A stretch of DNA of 64,000 nucleotides from assembly GCA_033026295.1 (NCBI GenBank), contig CM065183.1, positions 19,547,157-19,611,156 of the forward strand. The letters are read 5' to 3'. A program made the translations under genes and the position numbers. The number at the start of each line of letters is the position of its first letter. Position 1 is the first letter of the stretch. The notes under the pieces were generated by a model, which saw only the letters and a list, made by a program, of their open reading frames with translations, did not search any database and was not told the origin of the DNA. Below, piece by piece: positions 10,867 to 22,179 of the stretch. Origin of the DNA: Channa striata. Its lineage: Eukaryota > Chordata > Actinopteri > Anabantiformes > Channidae.

Positions 10867-13800
10867 ATGGAGTCGACCGACGTGTTCGGCAACACCAGCC
10901 CCGTGAAATCCGCCCTGAAGTGTAGGCCCGAGCACATCCCCGGGATTTCCTCGCTCGCTTTGTCCGAGCTGAGCACAAAGACCTCGCACTGCAGGAACCT
11001 CTTCTCCCCCGGACCCGCCACCGTGCTGTCTCCTGTTACTAACTTGGCTCTGGACATGAACAATTTGGTTGGACTCGGGAGGTATGAACTTATGGTTATT
11101 GTTCTATATGTGAAGTTATAGCCACGAGCTGAACTAGCCGTTGAGCTAAGCATCCTGAGGCTGTAACGCTGTTTTTCCCCACGCAGCCAATGTGACACCC
11201 CGAAAAGAAGGAGGCATCCCCCCCTCGAGAAGGTTCCGTCCTTCGCCTCAGACGTCTCCTCCGATGCCGGTGAGCCAACAGTGACTGTGTGGAGTTATCA
11301 AACTGGTTATGCATGAAAACGTTACCCGACCCGGTTCTAATGTGCTGGTCTTGAGTTGGTTCTTAGTGCAGGTTCCGAGTTCTTTATATTTTTTATAGTT
11401 CATAATCTCTTCCTTTAGGACTCGGCCTGGATCTTCCAAGCCCCATGGATTCCATTGAAGTGGATGATCCGTAAGTTGCTGTTTCCTCCGGTCTTCATCC
11501 TTTGCACTCTGCTCCTCTCCTGCCCCTCTTCGACCCCCCCACCCGAAGCTGGGCCTTAGCTAAGCCAGACTCAGTTTCTCATCTGTAGGATTATTGTTTC
11601 TACGCTTGGCTTTTAGAGGACAGAAAAACTGAAATTTGTAGAAAATAAGCTGAACTGAAGCTGAGTTGTTTAAAAATAGCTGAAAATTTTGATAGAAAAA
11701 TGTATTTGAGAAAAGCAGAAGTTTTTTTTTCAAAAACGTAAGCTGAATTGGAGCTTAACTAAAAAAAATCTGGATAATTTTGCCACAAGTAGTTTTAACA
11801 GGAAGTACCTGCAATATCCTGGAAGTTGTAGAAATGCAGTAGCTGAGTTTAAATTTTAAATCCAACACTTGAGCAATAGTAGAACTTATGAACTATTAAG
11901 ACCATTTCAAAATACCATGTTCAAAGTGAAATCTCAGAATTTCAAATAATGCAGAACCGTTCACATCTCATGTGGACAAATGTGAAGAGAGATCTAACAA
12001 TTGTGCAAACCTCAAACATCGACCTGTTACTGCATGAAGACTGAAACCACAATCTCATTTTAGCATTTAAATGCTGAACAGTTTAAAAAATTTTGATCTT
12101 GATAAGCAAATAAGTGTTTCCCGTGTGTGTCTCGACTGTAGTTGGACTTCATAACAAACAAATTTTAACATTTAAATGGGTTAAATATGAAAAAAGGGTT
12201 TTCCTTATTTGTCTGTGTGTTAAATATTCAAAAACCATAAAAGATTTTAAAAAGCTGAATGGCAGCCATCAGTGACAAGGAAATGGACCTTGGCACAGCA
12301 GTTGCACTCATTTTTATCTTTTGCATAAAGTCAGCATGCCGTCTAATCTTGGGTGGTCCCTCACCTAATTCCTCGCTGGCTGAGCCTCTGCAGACATCTG
12401 TTGCCCTCTGATGCGAGTTCCTCTACAGCAGCATTTGCTCCGCAGAATCTCCTTCAGCCCCTTTACAGCTGTTGAGTTGCTAGGACTTTTACAGATTGGG
12501 GAAGGACACGTCCCATGCTAGGGTTTAATGATAGTCCCCCCCTCTGGGTTTTGGCACACTCTTCCCAAGCACTGTTATTTCAATAGGAGAAGGAGGGCAG
12601 GAGTTTTCTGTCTCGGGGCTATTGAAATGAGGGCACCCCCGGAGGACGACTGCCCCCCCTTTCTCTGGTCCCCGCTGAATGGGACACGCTCACCCTCAGC
12701 AAACAAAGGGCTCCTGCACACAAGGGCTCGGCGGCGTTGGTTGCAGCAGGCATATGGTAGATTAGCTGATCTCTGCATCCTTTCTTCTGCTCCCCCCTCG
12801 CCGCTGGGCTCTCGAATCCACTTGTTTAGCATACAGGTGGGCTTTACTCCAGTGCAGAGACCACCTCTTGCTTCCATGCATTCATTCCACTTCCTCTAGT
12901 CCAACCGTTCCTCCTGGCCTCTCAATAGAGCTCCAGATTCTTTGTCAGGGACCTGTTAGTTTTCTCTTTTTATCACCATTGCAATGTCTCTTAGTATATT
13001 TCACTTCTTTACTGATTATGAATTCTTATTTTTCTGCTTCAGATTTGAGAGAGCCATTCAACAGTCCAGCAGAATTGTCAATGAGTAAGTTGCTTTCTAT
13101 GCTGATGTAAAATTCGTAGCGGTTGCCTGTTATTGTCCACCTTATTCAAGCAATGTAGCTCTCCAGAGTGTTTTCACGCTCCAACTAAAGCAGCCCGTTG
13201 CTTTGATTGGTATTGATTGCTTCCTCTCCCTTCTGTCTTTTACAGGAAGGTGCCAATTCGAAGAATCCACTCATTACCAGTAAGTAGATTTGTCATGTCT
13301 GTTATTCGTTTAGATAGTGAAGATTTAGTCTTTCATAAATTTTTCAGGATGCAGGACTGCTACTTTAATTCCAAACTGCTTCTTCTTATTGCAGCTCCAG
13401 CTCCTGGGTTTCAGCCCATCTTTTAAGGGACAGGAAACAGATTCACATCGCTATGGAATATTTGGCCAGCAACCCTCTGAAATAACTGCCTCTTCCTCAC
13501 ACAGTGATGACAAGGAGAATATGCCAGCGGTCAGTGATTCTGATTTTTATATAAAACATATCAATGGAAAGCTGTTAAATGAAGAGGTAAAAAGACTGTT
13601 GATGTGTTGATGTAGAAGCTACAGCAGAATGTTTGGTAATGCTCTGAAAACTCATTTGTTGCCATGGCAAAAGTATCTGATTATTTGGCTTAAAGTATTC
13701 ACTCTCTTATTAGAAAAATAAACTTTTTAAAAAGGGATTAACACCAACACAGGGTAATCTTCTTGTCATTTTTCTATGTACCTAAGTAACCCGTTCTGTT

Positions 13801-16800
13801 AAAACCATACACTGCATAGTAACCTGCGTTAAATTAAGTTGATTTGAAATTAACAAGTAAAATTTTATTGCTTATTTTTCAGGAGGGCTTTGAATTCAAG
13901 AAACCAACTAAACCCGTGTCACGGTGTCGTGTGCGCTCCTTTAATAGCGGCGCTTCAAGGGACGCATTGGCTCGCCGGCCCATCTCGGCACCAGCTCTCA
14001 TGGTACATCGACTTGTGGACTATCGCTACGTTGGTGCACAAAATTAGCACCTTGTTAAAGAAAGGTGCTAAGCCTGAACTTGTCTGCTTTCTCCTCCAGC
14101 TTTCTTCACCTCCTCCAGTCCAGCATCATGACTTTTTTGACTCCAGCCCCATGTTTCTGAGATGTTCTTCCCTCACCTCGCCCTCGAATGATGACGACGA
14201 GGATGATGGCTTCTTGGATGTGCTAGACTACAACATGGAGGTGAGGTCTTTCACTTGCACGATTATACACTTGGCCGTGTTCAGTGACTTTCAGGTTTTG
14301 GCTGACAGACATTTCAGTTTCTGATGAGTTTTGTTTGTCACCTGCAGAATGGCTCTGAGATGCCAACAAGAATGGCCAGTCTGCTCACTGCCCCACTGGT
14401 GACTGAAAGCCCAGGACAGGACTCTGTAAGTTTGCCCACTAGGAAGCGAATGTGCTGGCAGCGTGCTGCCTCTAATAAGACGTTTGCTGTATTACTTTAA
14501 AAAAATGTTTCTCACTATTCACGTTGCATGAATCTATGGGGGTTGAGGTGTCTGTCCTTTTTAAACAGTTTACTTGTCTCTTCCAGCCTGTGATTCACTG
14601 CCGTCCAAGGAGCCTGTTTCGCTCGCCGTCCATGCCAAGTCCAGTGCCCCGTACCTCTGTGAAGCGCCCCGACTGCCCCAGAGATGAAAACACACCTGTG
14701 AGGGTGAAGAGGCGACGCAGCGTGGCAGGAAGCCAAGTCACCATCCTGGAACAAAACCCTGAATCCCCACGAATGGTGAGCAGTTATTACCAGACATGTG
14801 TAAAGTCATGATGATACCAGATATAGCTCATTTATTCAGTGAGGACTGTGTAAAAATTCAATGAATTTTTAAAACTTAAGTTTGAATTGTATGTGGACAG
14901 TAGGTATTGTTGCCTGTAAACATCAGTGTCAGTAAATAGTTTTATCTGGCATTAGCTGGAAATAACTTTAAATGTTTAAGGTAGTTGGAAGCCAGAAAAG
15001 AGTGCTAAGCTGATGATAGATTTCTTTTGATGCAATGTGAGTGACCAGACATGGAATATTAAAGCTGCATCTTAAAACCCGCCTCCTTGACTCCATCGGT
15101 TGCCTCCTTGGTTTGAGTGAAGAAATGGCTCCTGAAACGTCACTGGCTTTACTGACAGTCTCAGATTATCTCATTATATCCTTGACTGCCTCCTTAAGTG
15201 CTGCCTTCTCTCCTTCCAGAGCTGCTCACAGTTTCAGAGGTCCAAGTCGTTCTGCCAGACAGAGATTGAAAAGGTGCTGGACGGTGAGGATGGGTCTAAT
15301 GAGCTGATAGGAGATTATACCAAGGTAATGACGACTGAAGCATCTGTAATGCCGCTTTCACTACTAACGTGATTATGTGAAAGGGAGCGGTCTAATATGA
15401 CTTCTGCTTTTGTCTTTCAGCCGTTCGTACTACCTACAGTGGAGGGCAAACATCAAGACCTCAAGTACATTACCTCAGAAATGGTGAGTAGACCTTCACT
15501 GTTGCTTTTTCTCAGCCCAAACGAATCGAAGTACAACGCAGCGTAAGTGTTTCCAGCTTCTCAGACTTCAACATTAACGGTTCTGTCTTCTTCAGATGGT
15601 GGCAGCTCTCACCGGCCAGTTCAACCATCTAGTGGAGCAAATTATTGTCATTGACTGTCGATACCCTTACGAGTTTGAGGGAGGACACATTAAGGTGAGT
15701 CACCATCTAGCAACATATCTGCTATTGATATTGATGGTGTGTAAGGGAATCAAAAAGGAATGCAGTTATGGTGGTTTTCATTGAATAATCTGCCAATTCT
15801 TTTTAGGGATTCAACATCACAAATCCGTGTCTCACAAATCAGCTTCTTACATCTCCAATGAGGAGTCCTCAGATGGCTTTATCTTGCCAATACTCCTAGA
15901 CTATGTAGATTTTTACTGTCACAAAAATACTGGACAAACGTTTTATCTTAATATTAAATGTTTATCCTCTTATAGAACGTGGCAGTGGAAAACCTTTTTT
16001 TTTTTTTTTTTTTTAGTCATTTATCCTGACACGGAGTCAGTGACCACAATACTCATATCTTACTCATATCTGCAGTTACTAAATGTTATAATCCGACTGT
16101 TTGATACTTTCTAGCTTTCACATCTGGCAAATGCAGATGTTGAAGAAACTTCTGTTCAAACACTTTGTGGCCCAGGTCTTGTAAATAACTAAATGGTTTG
16201 GGTCTCTCTGACATCTCAGGGGGCTTTGAACCTGCACCTAGAGGACCAAGTGGAGGATTTTCTCCTCAAGAACCCCATCGTCCCATCCTGCCCCGAAAAA
16301 CGAGTGGTCATCGTCTTCCACTGTGAATTCTCGTCGGAGCGAGGGCCTCGAATGTGCCGCTTCGTCAGGGAGCGAGACCGTGCCATGAACGACTATCCCA
16401 AACTCCACTACCCTGAGCTCTACATCCTGAAGGGTGGATACAAAGACTTCTTCCCACATTTCCAGGTTAGTTTTACTTGGTTGTAGACGCACCACTTTGA
16501 CATCGCAGGTCAATCCAATAATTCCCGAGATTAAAATAATTTAAAAATACAACTTCAGTTTGGCTCAGTGTACTGTATTAATCCAGTACACACTGTACAA
16601 GTGTGTACTGGATTAATGTAAAGGTTTGTGTTTATAGTATAGGAAATATAGGTTTTTGTATAGAAACTACTCAAAAGTAGGTGAATTACTGTTGCATTAC
16701 ATTACAAACTATTATCCTTGACGATTAATTTCTTTAAAAAGAGAGCAACCTAGTCTAGTGTAGTACTTGGTGGCAGCAAGGTTTTTGGTTATGTTTGTCA

Positions 16801-17172
16801 TTTTTTTTCTTTATGTCAGGTTATGTGTAACTGACAGCAGGGGCTTTTTGACTGTATATTTTGGGGGAAAGAGAACCCCGATAAGAGTTTGTATAATGTT
16901 CTCACAGCTGTACTGCTGGTGTTCTTCATCACATTCTGTATTTATTTTTAAGCTTTCTCCACACAGTAGTGGTTGAATGAAACTCGATGGCTCTTTATTG
17001 AATTTCTTTATTTCTCCCCCCCCACTCGTAGTCGCAGTGTGAACCACAGTCTTATCGGCCCATGCACCATGAGGACTTCAAGGAGGACCTGAGGAAATGT
17101 CGGCTGAAGAGCCGCACCTGGGCCGGGGAGCGCAGCAAGAGGGACATGTACAGTCGACTGAAGAAGCTCTGA
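10867..17172 (+). CDS. cdc25b: Cdc25B, M-phase inducer dual-specificity phosphatase (15 coding exons, 580 aa)
   Basis: The product removes inhibitory phosphates from Thr14/Tyr15 of CDK1 and CDK2 and so drives entry into mitosis. Coding exons: 10,867-11,081; 11,187-11,269; 11,419-11,470; 13,043-13,084; 13,246-13,279; 13,395-13,529; 13,883-14,002; 14,100-14,240; 14,348-14,425; 14,587-14,775; 15,220-15,324; 15,421-15,483; 15,596-15,694; 16,220-16,465; 17,032-17,172. All introns are GT-AG and the frame is unbroken, giving 580 codons, the length of the long human isoform. The start has an in-frame TAA 21 bases upstream (10,846) and a good Kozak context (AAGATGG). The protein keeps an N-terminal SPVTNL block, 14-3-3-type sites, a KRRR nuclear signal, a rhodanese-like catalytic domain with DCRYPYE (439-445) and HCEFSSER (Cys487, Arg493), and a WAGERS C-terminal region. 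The b paralogue is chosen because ap5s1 lies just downstream. Confidence 0.97.
13043..14775 (+). other. cdc25b: cdc25b exons 4-10: regulatory N-terminal region
   Basis: These exons encode residues about 117-363, which tune stability and location. In order: RRIHSLP around Ser140 (14-3-3-type site); LLGFSPS with Ser149-Pro (CDK-type site); DKEN with a KEN box at 182-184 (APC/C-Cdh1 degron type); RRPISAP around Ser222 (second 14-3-3-type site); DDGFLD at 262-267, matching the DDG-phi-X-D motif known for beta-TrCP binding to Cdc25A/B; RSPSMP around Ser315 (equivalent of human Ser323, the Chk1/p38-MK2 site); ENTPVRV with Thr336-Pro; and KRRR at 341-344 as a nuclear localisation signal. Motif functions are transferred from human and frog CDC25 work. 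Exons 6-10 all have lengths divisible by three. Confidence 0.85.
15993..16015. repeat. Poly-T tract in cdc25b intron 13
   Basis: An uninterrupted T run of about 20 bases in the middle of the intron, more than 200 bp from the exon 14 acceptor, so it is not the splice polypyrimidine tract. It could be a reverse-oriented poly-A tail remnant, but no flanking element is recognised. Confidence 0.7.
16577..16617. repeat. Perfect 17-bp inverted repeat (hairpin) in cdc25b intron 14
   Basis: The left arm ATTAATCCAGTACACAC (16,577-16,593) and right arm GTGTGTACTGGATTAAT (16,601-16,617) are exact reverse complements separated by TGTACAA. It lies about 110 bp after the exon 14 donor. Confidence 0.9.
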
Positions 17173-17880
17173 GCACGTCCTCGTCCTCCAACTGCCTGTG
17201 AACAGTCTGTGTACAAATCACACAGCCTGAGCCCCCCCAACCACAGTGACATTTCTTTTAATTGTTTTTGTTTGTGTTTTTTGGATCTTAAACCGACACC
17301 GCAGGAATTTTATTAAGTCCCCAGGGTTTGATTTTTACTTTAGCCAAGTGATCAATGCAAATTTAGAGGAGTGACATGAAGAAATTGCTGAGGCGCAGTG
17401 AACGGATTTGATCTGAAGTAATGTTTTTGTTTTTAAAAACCACTTGGACCTACGGCTTCGCCTACACGTTGGATTCGGCTGGCACACACAGCACAAATCA
17501 CTGCCAGATTGCAATAATACAACCCAGCCACACTGCCATGTTGAAAGTTTGTCTTTCAGTCTCCTCACTGGATGTTTTTGGTTTTTTTGAATTCATCGGG
17601 TCCCATTTTATTTAAGCACTTAATTTAAAATGCCTTGAAGTGGTGAGGTGCTTTTGTTTTGTTTTATACATGTATAATTTGTTTAATGAATTGTGACCCA
17701 ATTTAGACAGTCATTTGTCAACTGTGCCTTTCTTTAGGCATTCCCAAAATGCAAATTGGCTTTTTTAATGTCGACTTGTAAAATTTTAAGTAACACAGAT
17801 TCTTTCTTCCCCATCGGTTGCAATACTTTGATGTTTGATTTTTGATTTTGATTTTTATTTGGTGGTTAGAAGGAACCAAA

Positions 17881-17886
17881 AATAAA
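17881..17886 (+). terminator. cdc25b: Proximal polyadenylation signal AATAAA of cdc25b
   Basis: Canonical hexamer about 710 bases after the stop codon, followed by a T-rich stretch. Possible proximal 3' end. Confidence 0.5.
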
Positions 17887-18085
17887 CTACCTGTTAACTT
17901 TGCAGTGAGATTTTTGTGATGCTGCAGGTCGGCCAGTCAGAGGATTTACGAGTCAAGCAAGACATCTTTGTTTTTGCTTTAAATCCCTTATTTTTCTGAA
18001 ATATAAGGTTTTCTCTGCAGAGCTAATGTCAGTTTATAACTGGGTATATTAATATTTTGATACAGGCTTGTGGGGGAGCTGCTAA

Positions 18086-18091
18086 AATAAA
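18086..18091 (+). terminator. cdc25b: Distal polyadenylation signal AATAAA of cdc25b
   Basis: Canonical hexamer followed within 15 bases by a GT-rich downstream element. This is the better of the two candidate ends. Confidence 0.55.
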
Positions 18092-21000
18092 GATTCAATG
18101 TGTGTTCACTTGAGATGTAGTTTTGTTATTCCTTGTGCAGAAGAATGGGCATCATTTGGTGGGAAGGGGTTTTTCTTTTTGGATATTTTTTTTTTAATGG
18201 GGACAAGGTGTAGGTTTAGGAAAACTGCAACAAATTTGAAAGAAATGCAAATGAAATTGAGCAGAGTTGGTATTTGACTTTTGTTGTTACCTGAAATGCT
18301 AAGGTTTGATCACCAGCCTATACTGTTGGATTTCTCTCTATCAAGGCCAAGAAGTCATAACCTTTGCAGAGTTAAACTAGCCTCGGCTTTTTTTTTTTTT
18401 TTTTTTTTGTGCCCATGTGCCACTTCAGAGCATTTCAGCAAAATGTAAAGGTTTGATTCAAAGTTGTAGTTCACAATAACTTACTCTACAGGAATAGTTT
18501 TTATATGCTGCATTCAGTCAAGGCAAACTTGACTTTCTCCTCTTACAAAATGCCTGTCTGCCATTTGTTCTTCTGTCTGCTTGCCATAGTAGGGACTCAG
18601 ACAATTTCCTGTTTTTCAAAGTTCTCCCTCACTAGCCAACCTCAGGAGTGGCCTCTCTGCTGCAGCAGCACGTGTCTGCACACACTCGTGCATGCAGAGG
18701 CTTTGGCAGCCTGACATGTCCAGACTGGAGGTAACAGTTCAGTAGCGGGAGGGGGAAGGAAAAAAAAACAGCTGTCACATGCTGTAAACATGTGACCCGT
18801 CTGTTGGAGAGGAGGTCGTAAAACCTCAACACCCTTATCTGGCACTTTACCAAAGTTTGAACTCGGGCAGTTTCCCAGCGGCCATGTGTCTATGGAAAGA
18901 AAGGGCACGCTTTTGTTTGCATTCCACTGATTGAGGCCTAATTTACTGCCAACAGTTTGTAGCTAAAATTCTGTTCAGGAGCCTGGAAAGAAGAACTGTA
19001 GCGGAGCAGCGAAGATTGAACTGAGCTGGAGGAGAAGACGCAGCGTTTTGTTTGAGTGATGTGTAACTGAGCCGCCAGCTTTGAACAGGCAGAGTGATCG
19101 GCCGGTTGCTGATGGAGAAGCAGCTTCACGCTTTTGATGAGGGGGGTGTGTGATGCAACACTTGCAAGAACCTTTCAACAAAAGCCCCCTTTTATTAGTT
19201 TGTTTTAATATGTAGATGAGTCTCTGGCGTGTCCCAAAATGGGAAAATCCTGCCAGGTTTTACATCCAGACCCTCCCAATTAGTAGCTGAAGATGCAGGA
19301 ATTCCACAAAGTACTTGAACCACTTGAGGTTTTGCACAGAACGGGTTCCACAGTATCTGTTCGGCTGAAACGGCTCTAACTCGACAAGTTGTTCTCATAT
19401 GAACAAAAATTCATTCAAAGGCTATAGTTTTGGCATCTCGCTAGTCTGTTCTTTTATTTTATTTAATTTTATTTCAATTTGAAATAACAGACTGTACACG
19501 TGCATATTTCCTCCTGTGGACCAAATAATCCATGCTTGTTGATTTGTAACATTACCCACTACGTTCTAATAAATCTAAACCTGGCAGCTGGCATAAACCT
19601 GGCGTAAAACTAAATTTGGCAGCCATGTCACTCCGAGTCCTATTGATGGTGCACCTTCGTGTAACAGTCCTTTTTTCCACGTAGACCGTATGTGACCGTG
19701 TTTTTGCAGGGTGGCATCTCTAAACCGCCGCCTGACACCGAGCTGGGTGTTTGCTCTGACCTTCTGAAGCTGACGGTAAACTGAAAACAAGCGACAAGGT
19801 CCCACCAACCCAGCAGCGGTTGTGAAACGGTGTCACCCAGCAGCTGCGTAGGAAGGGTGGAGGTTGTGGTTTTCAGTATTTTCCTCTCTTCATGTTCCTC
19901 CTTTCTGCCTATTGTCTCTGCAGGGCTTCACCCCACACCAGGATGTTTTCATGCCCCCCCCTTGCTGAGAATCCAGACAAGACAAAAATACATTCTAATC
20001 CCCTGTTGCGTGTTAGATTTAAGCTTCCTTTATTTCAAACACGGCGGGCCTCGCCATCATTGGTCCGGGCTGCTGGCTCGCCGCCCTTCCCATCGCATAC
20101 ATCCTGTTGTTGTTCTTACTCAGCTGGTTTGTTTCACAGCGAGCTGTGACTCATGCTTCAATAATACTGAAACCTGCTCAGACATTTCTTGTGGTGAACA
20201 TGACACGAGAGTGGTGCATATCATCGCCGCTGGTTTTGACTTTGAAGACTCAGTGCTGAAGTCCAGTTACTGCAGGGAACCTCTGTGTAAGAAATCCAGG
20301 GTTTGAGTCTCGAACTGAGGGTGAAATGTGATTTCACTTTCACATTGAGCTCTCACACTAATTGTGGCTAATTATTACCTGCATTATTAGTTTTATTGGG
20401 ATTGGAGAGTCATTCCTGCAAACCGTCCTGGGCTAATCATTACACACAGTGTGGCAGCTGCAGAAGTTCACCTCTGCACCTGTTCATCGGCTGCACATTA
20501 AGACATGTTTACCTGACAGGGCACAAGTCCAAACTATTCAAAGTATTTGGCTTTTGAATTCGGTCACCCATTGTAAAAATGCCAATAAACAGTAACAAAG
20601 AAGTGGTCACACCCTTGGAAATAGGAAGTTACAGACTTCTCTGTTTGCCCAAAATATCACATCACTGATGTTATGGAGGCTCTGTGACAATGGCCAAACA
20701 GCTCAGCTACTAACGGTTTCACCTCAAGTAAAACCGGGTGTTTCAGGGTCTTTTATTAGAACTGGGAAACTCTCCTCAGTACAGAGGAAATTTAACACGG
20801 ACAGCTTTTAAGGTGTTTCCCAGACTGTTGACAACTGAACAAACTTTCTTCTGAGGAAGATTATCTGACACAATCCAAACCCCCGAAACTAAATTATGGA
20901 CGTTGTGCAGAGGAGAATTTGCATCGCTCAAAACAAGCTCCACCTGCCAGACAAGTACTGGTCTCTGGGATTATTTTGCAGGTGTAAATATGAATTTCTT

Positions 21001-21377
21001 CACAGAAGTACCTTAAATCCAACGTGTGTCACTTTGTTGTTAGTGAGCTCATTATACATGCTGGTTTTTACAAGTAATGTTTTTTTATGAACTGTCATTT
21101 TTCACTATGGACATTTGAGCTGATACCAAAATGTTTTTGTCAATTCATCACCTAGTTTCAGTGAGACTCACAAATGTGAAGTAATGAGACCAAGACATTT
21201 GGATACATTATGTCAAACCATTAATTATTCCGATCTACTTTGCTGTGTATAGAAAATCATGTCAGAGGTTCACAGGTGATTTTCATCCAGCAAAAGAAGA
21301 AAATCCACAAACGTGTGTTGTCACGTCTGTGCAGAGCAGAGGGTGAACAAAGAATGAATGTTAACAAAACTTCTTTG

Positions 21378-21379
<2 letters not shown>

Positions 21380-21408
<29 letters not shown>
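21380..21408. repeat. (AC)n microsatellite
   Basis: About 14 uninterrupted AC dinucleotides. Confidence 0.95.
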
Positions 21409-21456
21409 CACTTAAAGAAGTGTGACCAGCAGCAGCTGTTGGATTAACAACTGCCT

Positions 21457-21483
21457 CTGTCTGTCTGTCTGTCTGTCTGTCTG
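21457..21483. repeat. (CTGT)n microsatellite
   Basis: Six to seven tandem CTGT tetranucleotides, 50 bp from the AC repeat. Confidence 0.95.
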
Positions 21484-22041
21484 CTGAGACCCTGACACAC
21501 ACTGATCCCTGATCTCGGTCCCTCTGCAGCCTCCTTGTCTTTTAGTCCTCGCTCCGTTCACTTCACTCTCACAAATACACATGAGATTCTATCATCTCAT
21601 TATTGGATGTGTGTTTTGAGGAGTTTAAGAATATGAGTTCATATCTCTGATAGAAGATGAGATTTGGGCTGTGAACTGCACTGTGCAAAACACACGACTC
21701 CAACGCTCATTTTCATGTTCAGAGCTTTTATAAATCGGTGACGCTGTTAGACTGTTTTAGCTGCCAGAGACAGAGAAAGATTTCAAAGTAAAAGAATCAC
21801 AATGTGATTAAAAGTAGTACAAGTGAATACTGTGAAAGTCCTGCATTAAACACGTTTAGCATCGATATATACTTAAGTTTCTAAAGTAAAAGTACTGACA
21901 AAATAGTCTTATTATTTGGGATTATAGTTATCATCATTACTAATGTGGCAGCGGATGTAATTTTTTTATATACGGTGGTTAACATATAAAAAGACGTCAT
22001 GTTAATAATTTATTCATGGCAGCTGAAACCACATTTTATTG

Positions 22042-22060
22042 TAGCGCCACCTGCTGTTTC
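22042..22060 (-). promoter_or_regulatory. CTCF-like motif upstream of ap5s1 (minus orientation)
   Basis: The plus strand reads TAGCGCCACCTGCTG. Its reverse complement, CAGCAGGTGGCGCTA, closely matches the CTCF core consensus (CCASYAGRKGGCRSTR). It lies about 120 bp upstream of the ap5s1 start codon. Binding is inferred from sequence only. Confidence 0.6.
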
Positions 22061-22093
22061 TGCTGTTTCGCTGAACAACGGCAGCCGGCAGCG

Positions 22094-22115
22094 GTCATGT
22101 GACCAACGCGGAAGT
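22094..22115 (+). promoter_or_regulatory. ap5s1: ap5s1 proximal promoter: CLEAR/M-box-like GTCATGTGAC and ETS-like CGGAAGT
   Basis: GTCATGTGAC (22,094-22,103) differs by one base from the CLEAR palindrome GTCACGTGAC bound by TFEB/TFE3, and contains the TCATGTGA form preferred by MITF-type factors. CGGAAGT (22,109-22,115) is an ETS/GABP-type site common in TATA-less housekeeping promoters. No TATA box is present. The motif suits a gene of the late endosome/lysosome system. Activity is inferred. Confidence 0.5.
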
Positions 22116-22179
22116 CACTCATCAACAGGAACGTCGCGTCGCTCGTGACTTTCCGTCTCCGTCTGTGTGACAGGACGAC

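Larger units (their letters stand above)
15220..17172 (+). other. cdc25b: cdc25b exons 11-15: catalytic domain
   Basis: Residues 364-580. SKSFCQTEIEKVLD (371-384) and ELIGDYTK (391-398) lead into the rhodanese-fold phosphatase domain. Exon 13 carries IVIDCRYPYEFEGGHIK. Exon 14 carries the P-loop FHCEFSSERGPRMCRF, with nucleophile Cys487 and phosphate-binding Arg493, plus NDYPKLHYPELYILKGGYK. Exon 15 carries the RPMHHEDF and RTWAGERSKRD segments of the C-terminal helix that contacts CDK/cyclin in human CDC25B. Nothing essential is missing. Intron 13 (15,695-16,219) contains a poly-T tract, and intron 14 (16,466-17,031) a perfect 17-bp hairpin. Confidence 0.95.
17173..18110 (+). other. cdc25b: cdc25b 3' UTR
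   Basis: The sequence after the TGA is T-rich and has no open frame of note. Two canonical AATAAA hexamers on the sense strand (17,881-17,886 and 18,086-18,091) offer alternative ends. The second is followed by a GT-rich TGTGTTCACTTGAG stretch, which suits cleavage near 18,105. UTR lengths would be roughly 730 or 930 bases. ATTTA-like and U-rich patches suggest an unstable message, as expected for a cell-cycle transcript, but this is inference. Confidence 0.7.
18110..22040. other. Gene-free spacer between cdc25b and ap5s1
   Basis: Contains a poly-T tract (about 18,388-18,408), a CA microsatellite and a CTGT microsatellite. An ORF at 19,830-20,306 is long (158 codons) but shows no family signature and no splice context. 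A different frame at about 20,021-20,245 encodes a hydrophobic segment without a start codon. No gene is supported. Confidence 0.55.

Noticed and set aside
10637..11198. Minus-strand ORFs across cdc25b exon 1
   Set aside because: Antisense shadows of the 5' UTR and exon 1; no motifs.
12528..12899. Overlapping ORFs on both strands inside cdc25b intron 3
   Set aside because: They lie in a spliced-out intron of a securely modelled gene, are GC-rich by chance and show no domain.
19830..20306. 158-codon ORF between cdc25b and ap5s1
   Set aside because: No family resemblance, no good start context, and no splice sites. Kept only as a remark because of the hydrophobic frame beside it.
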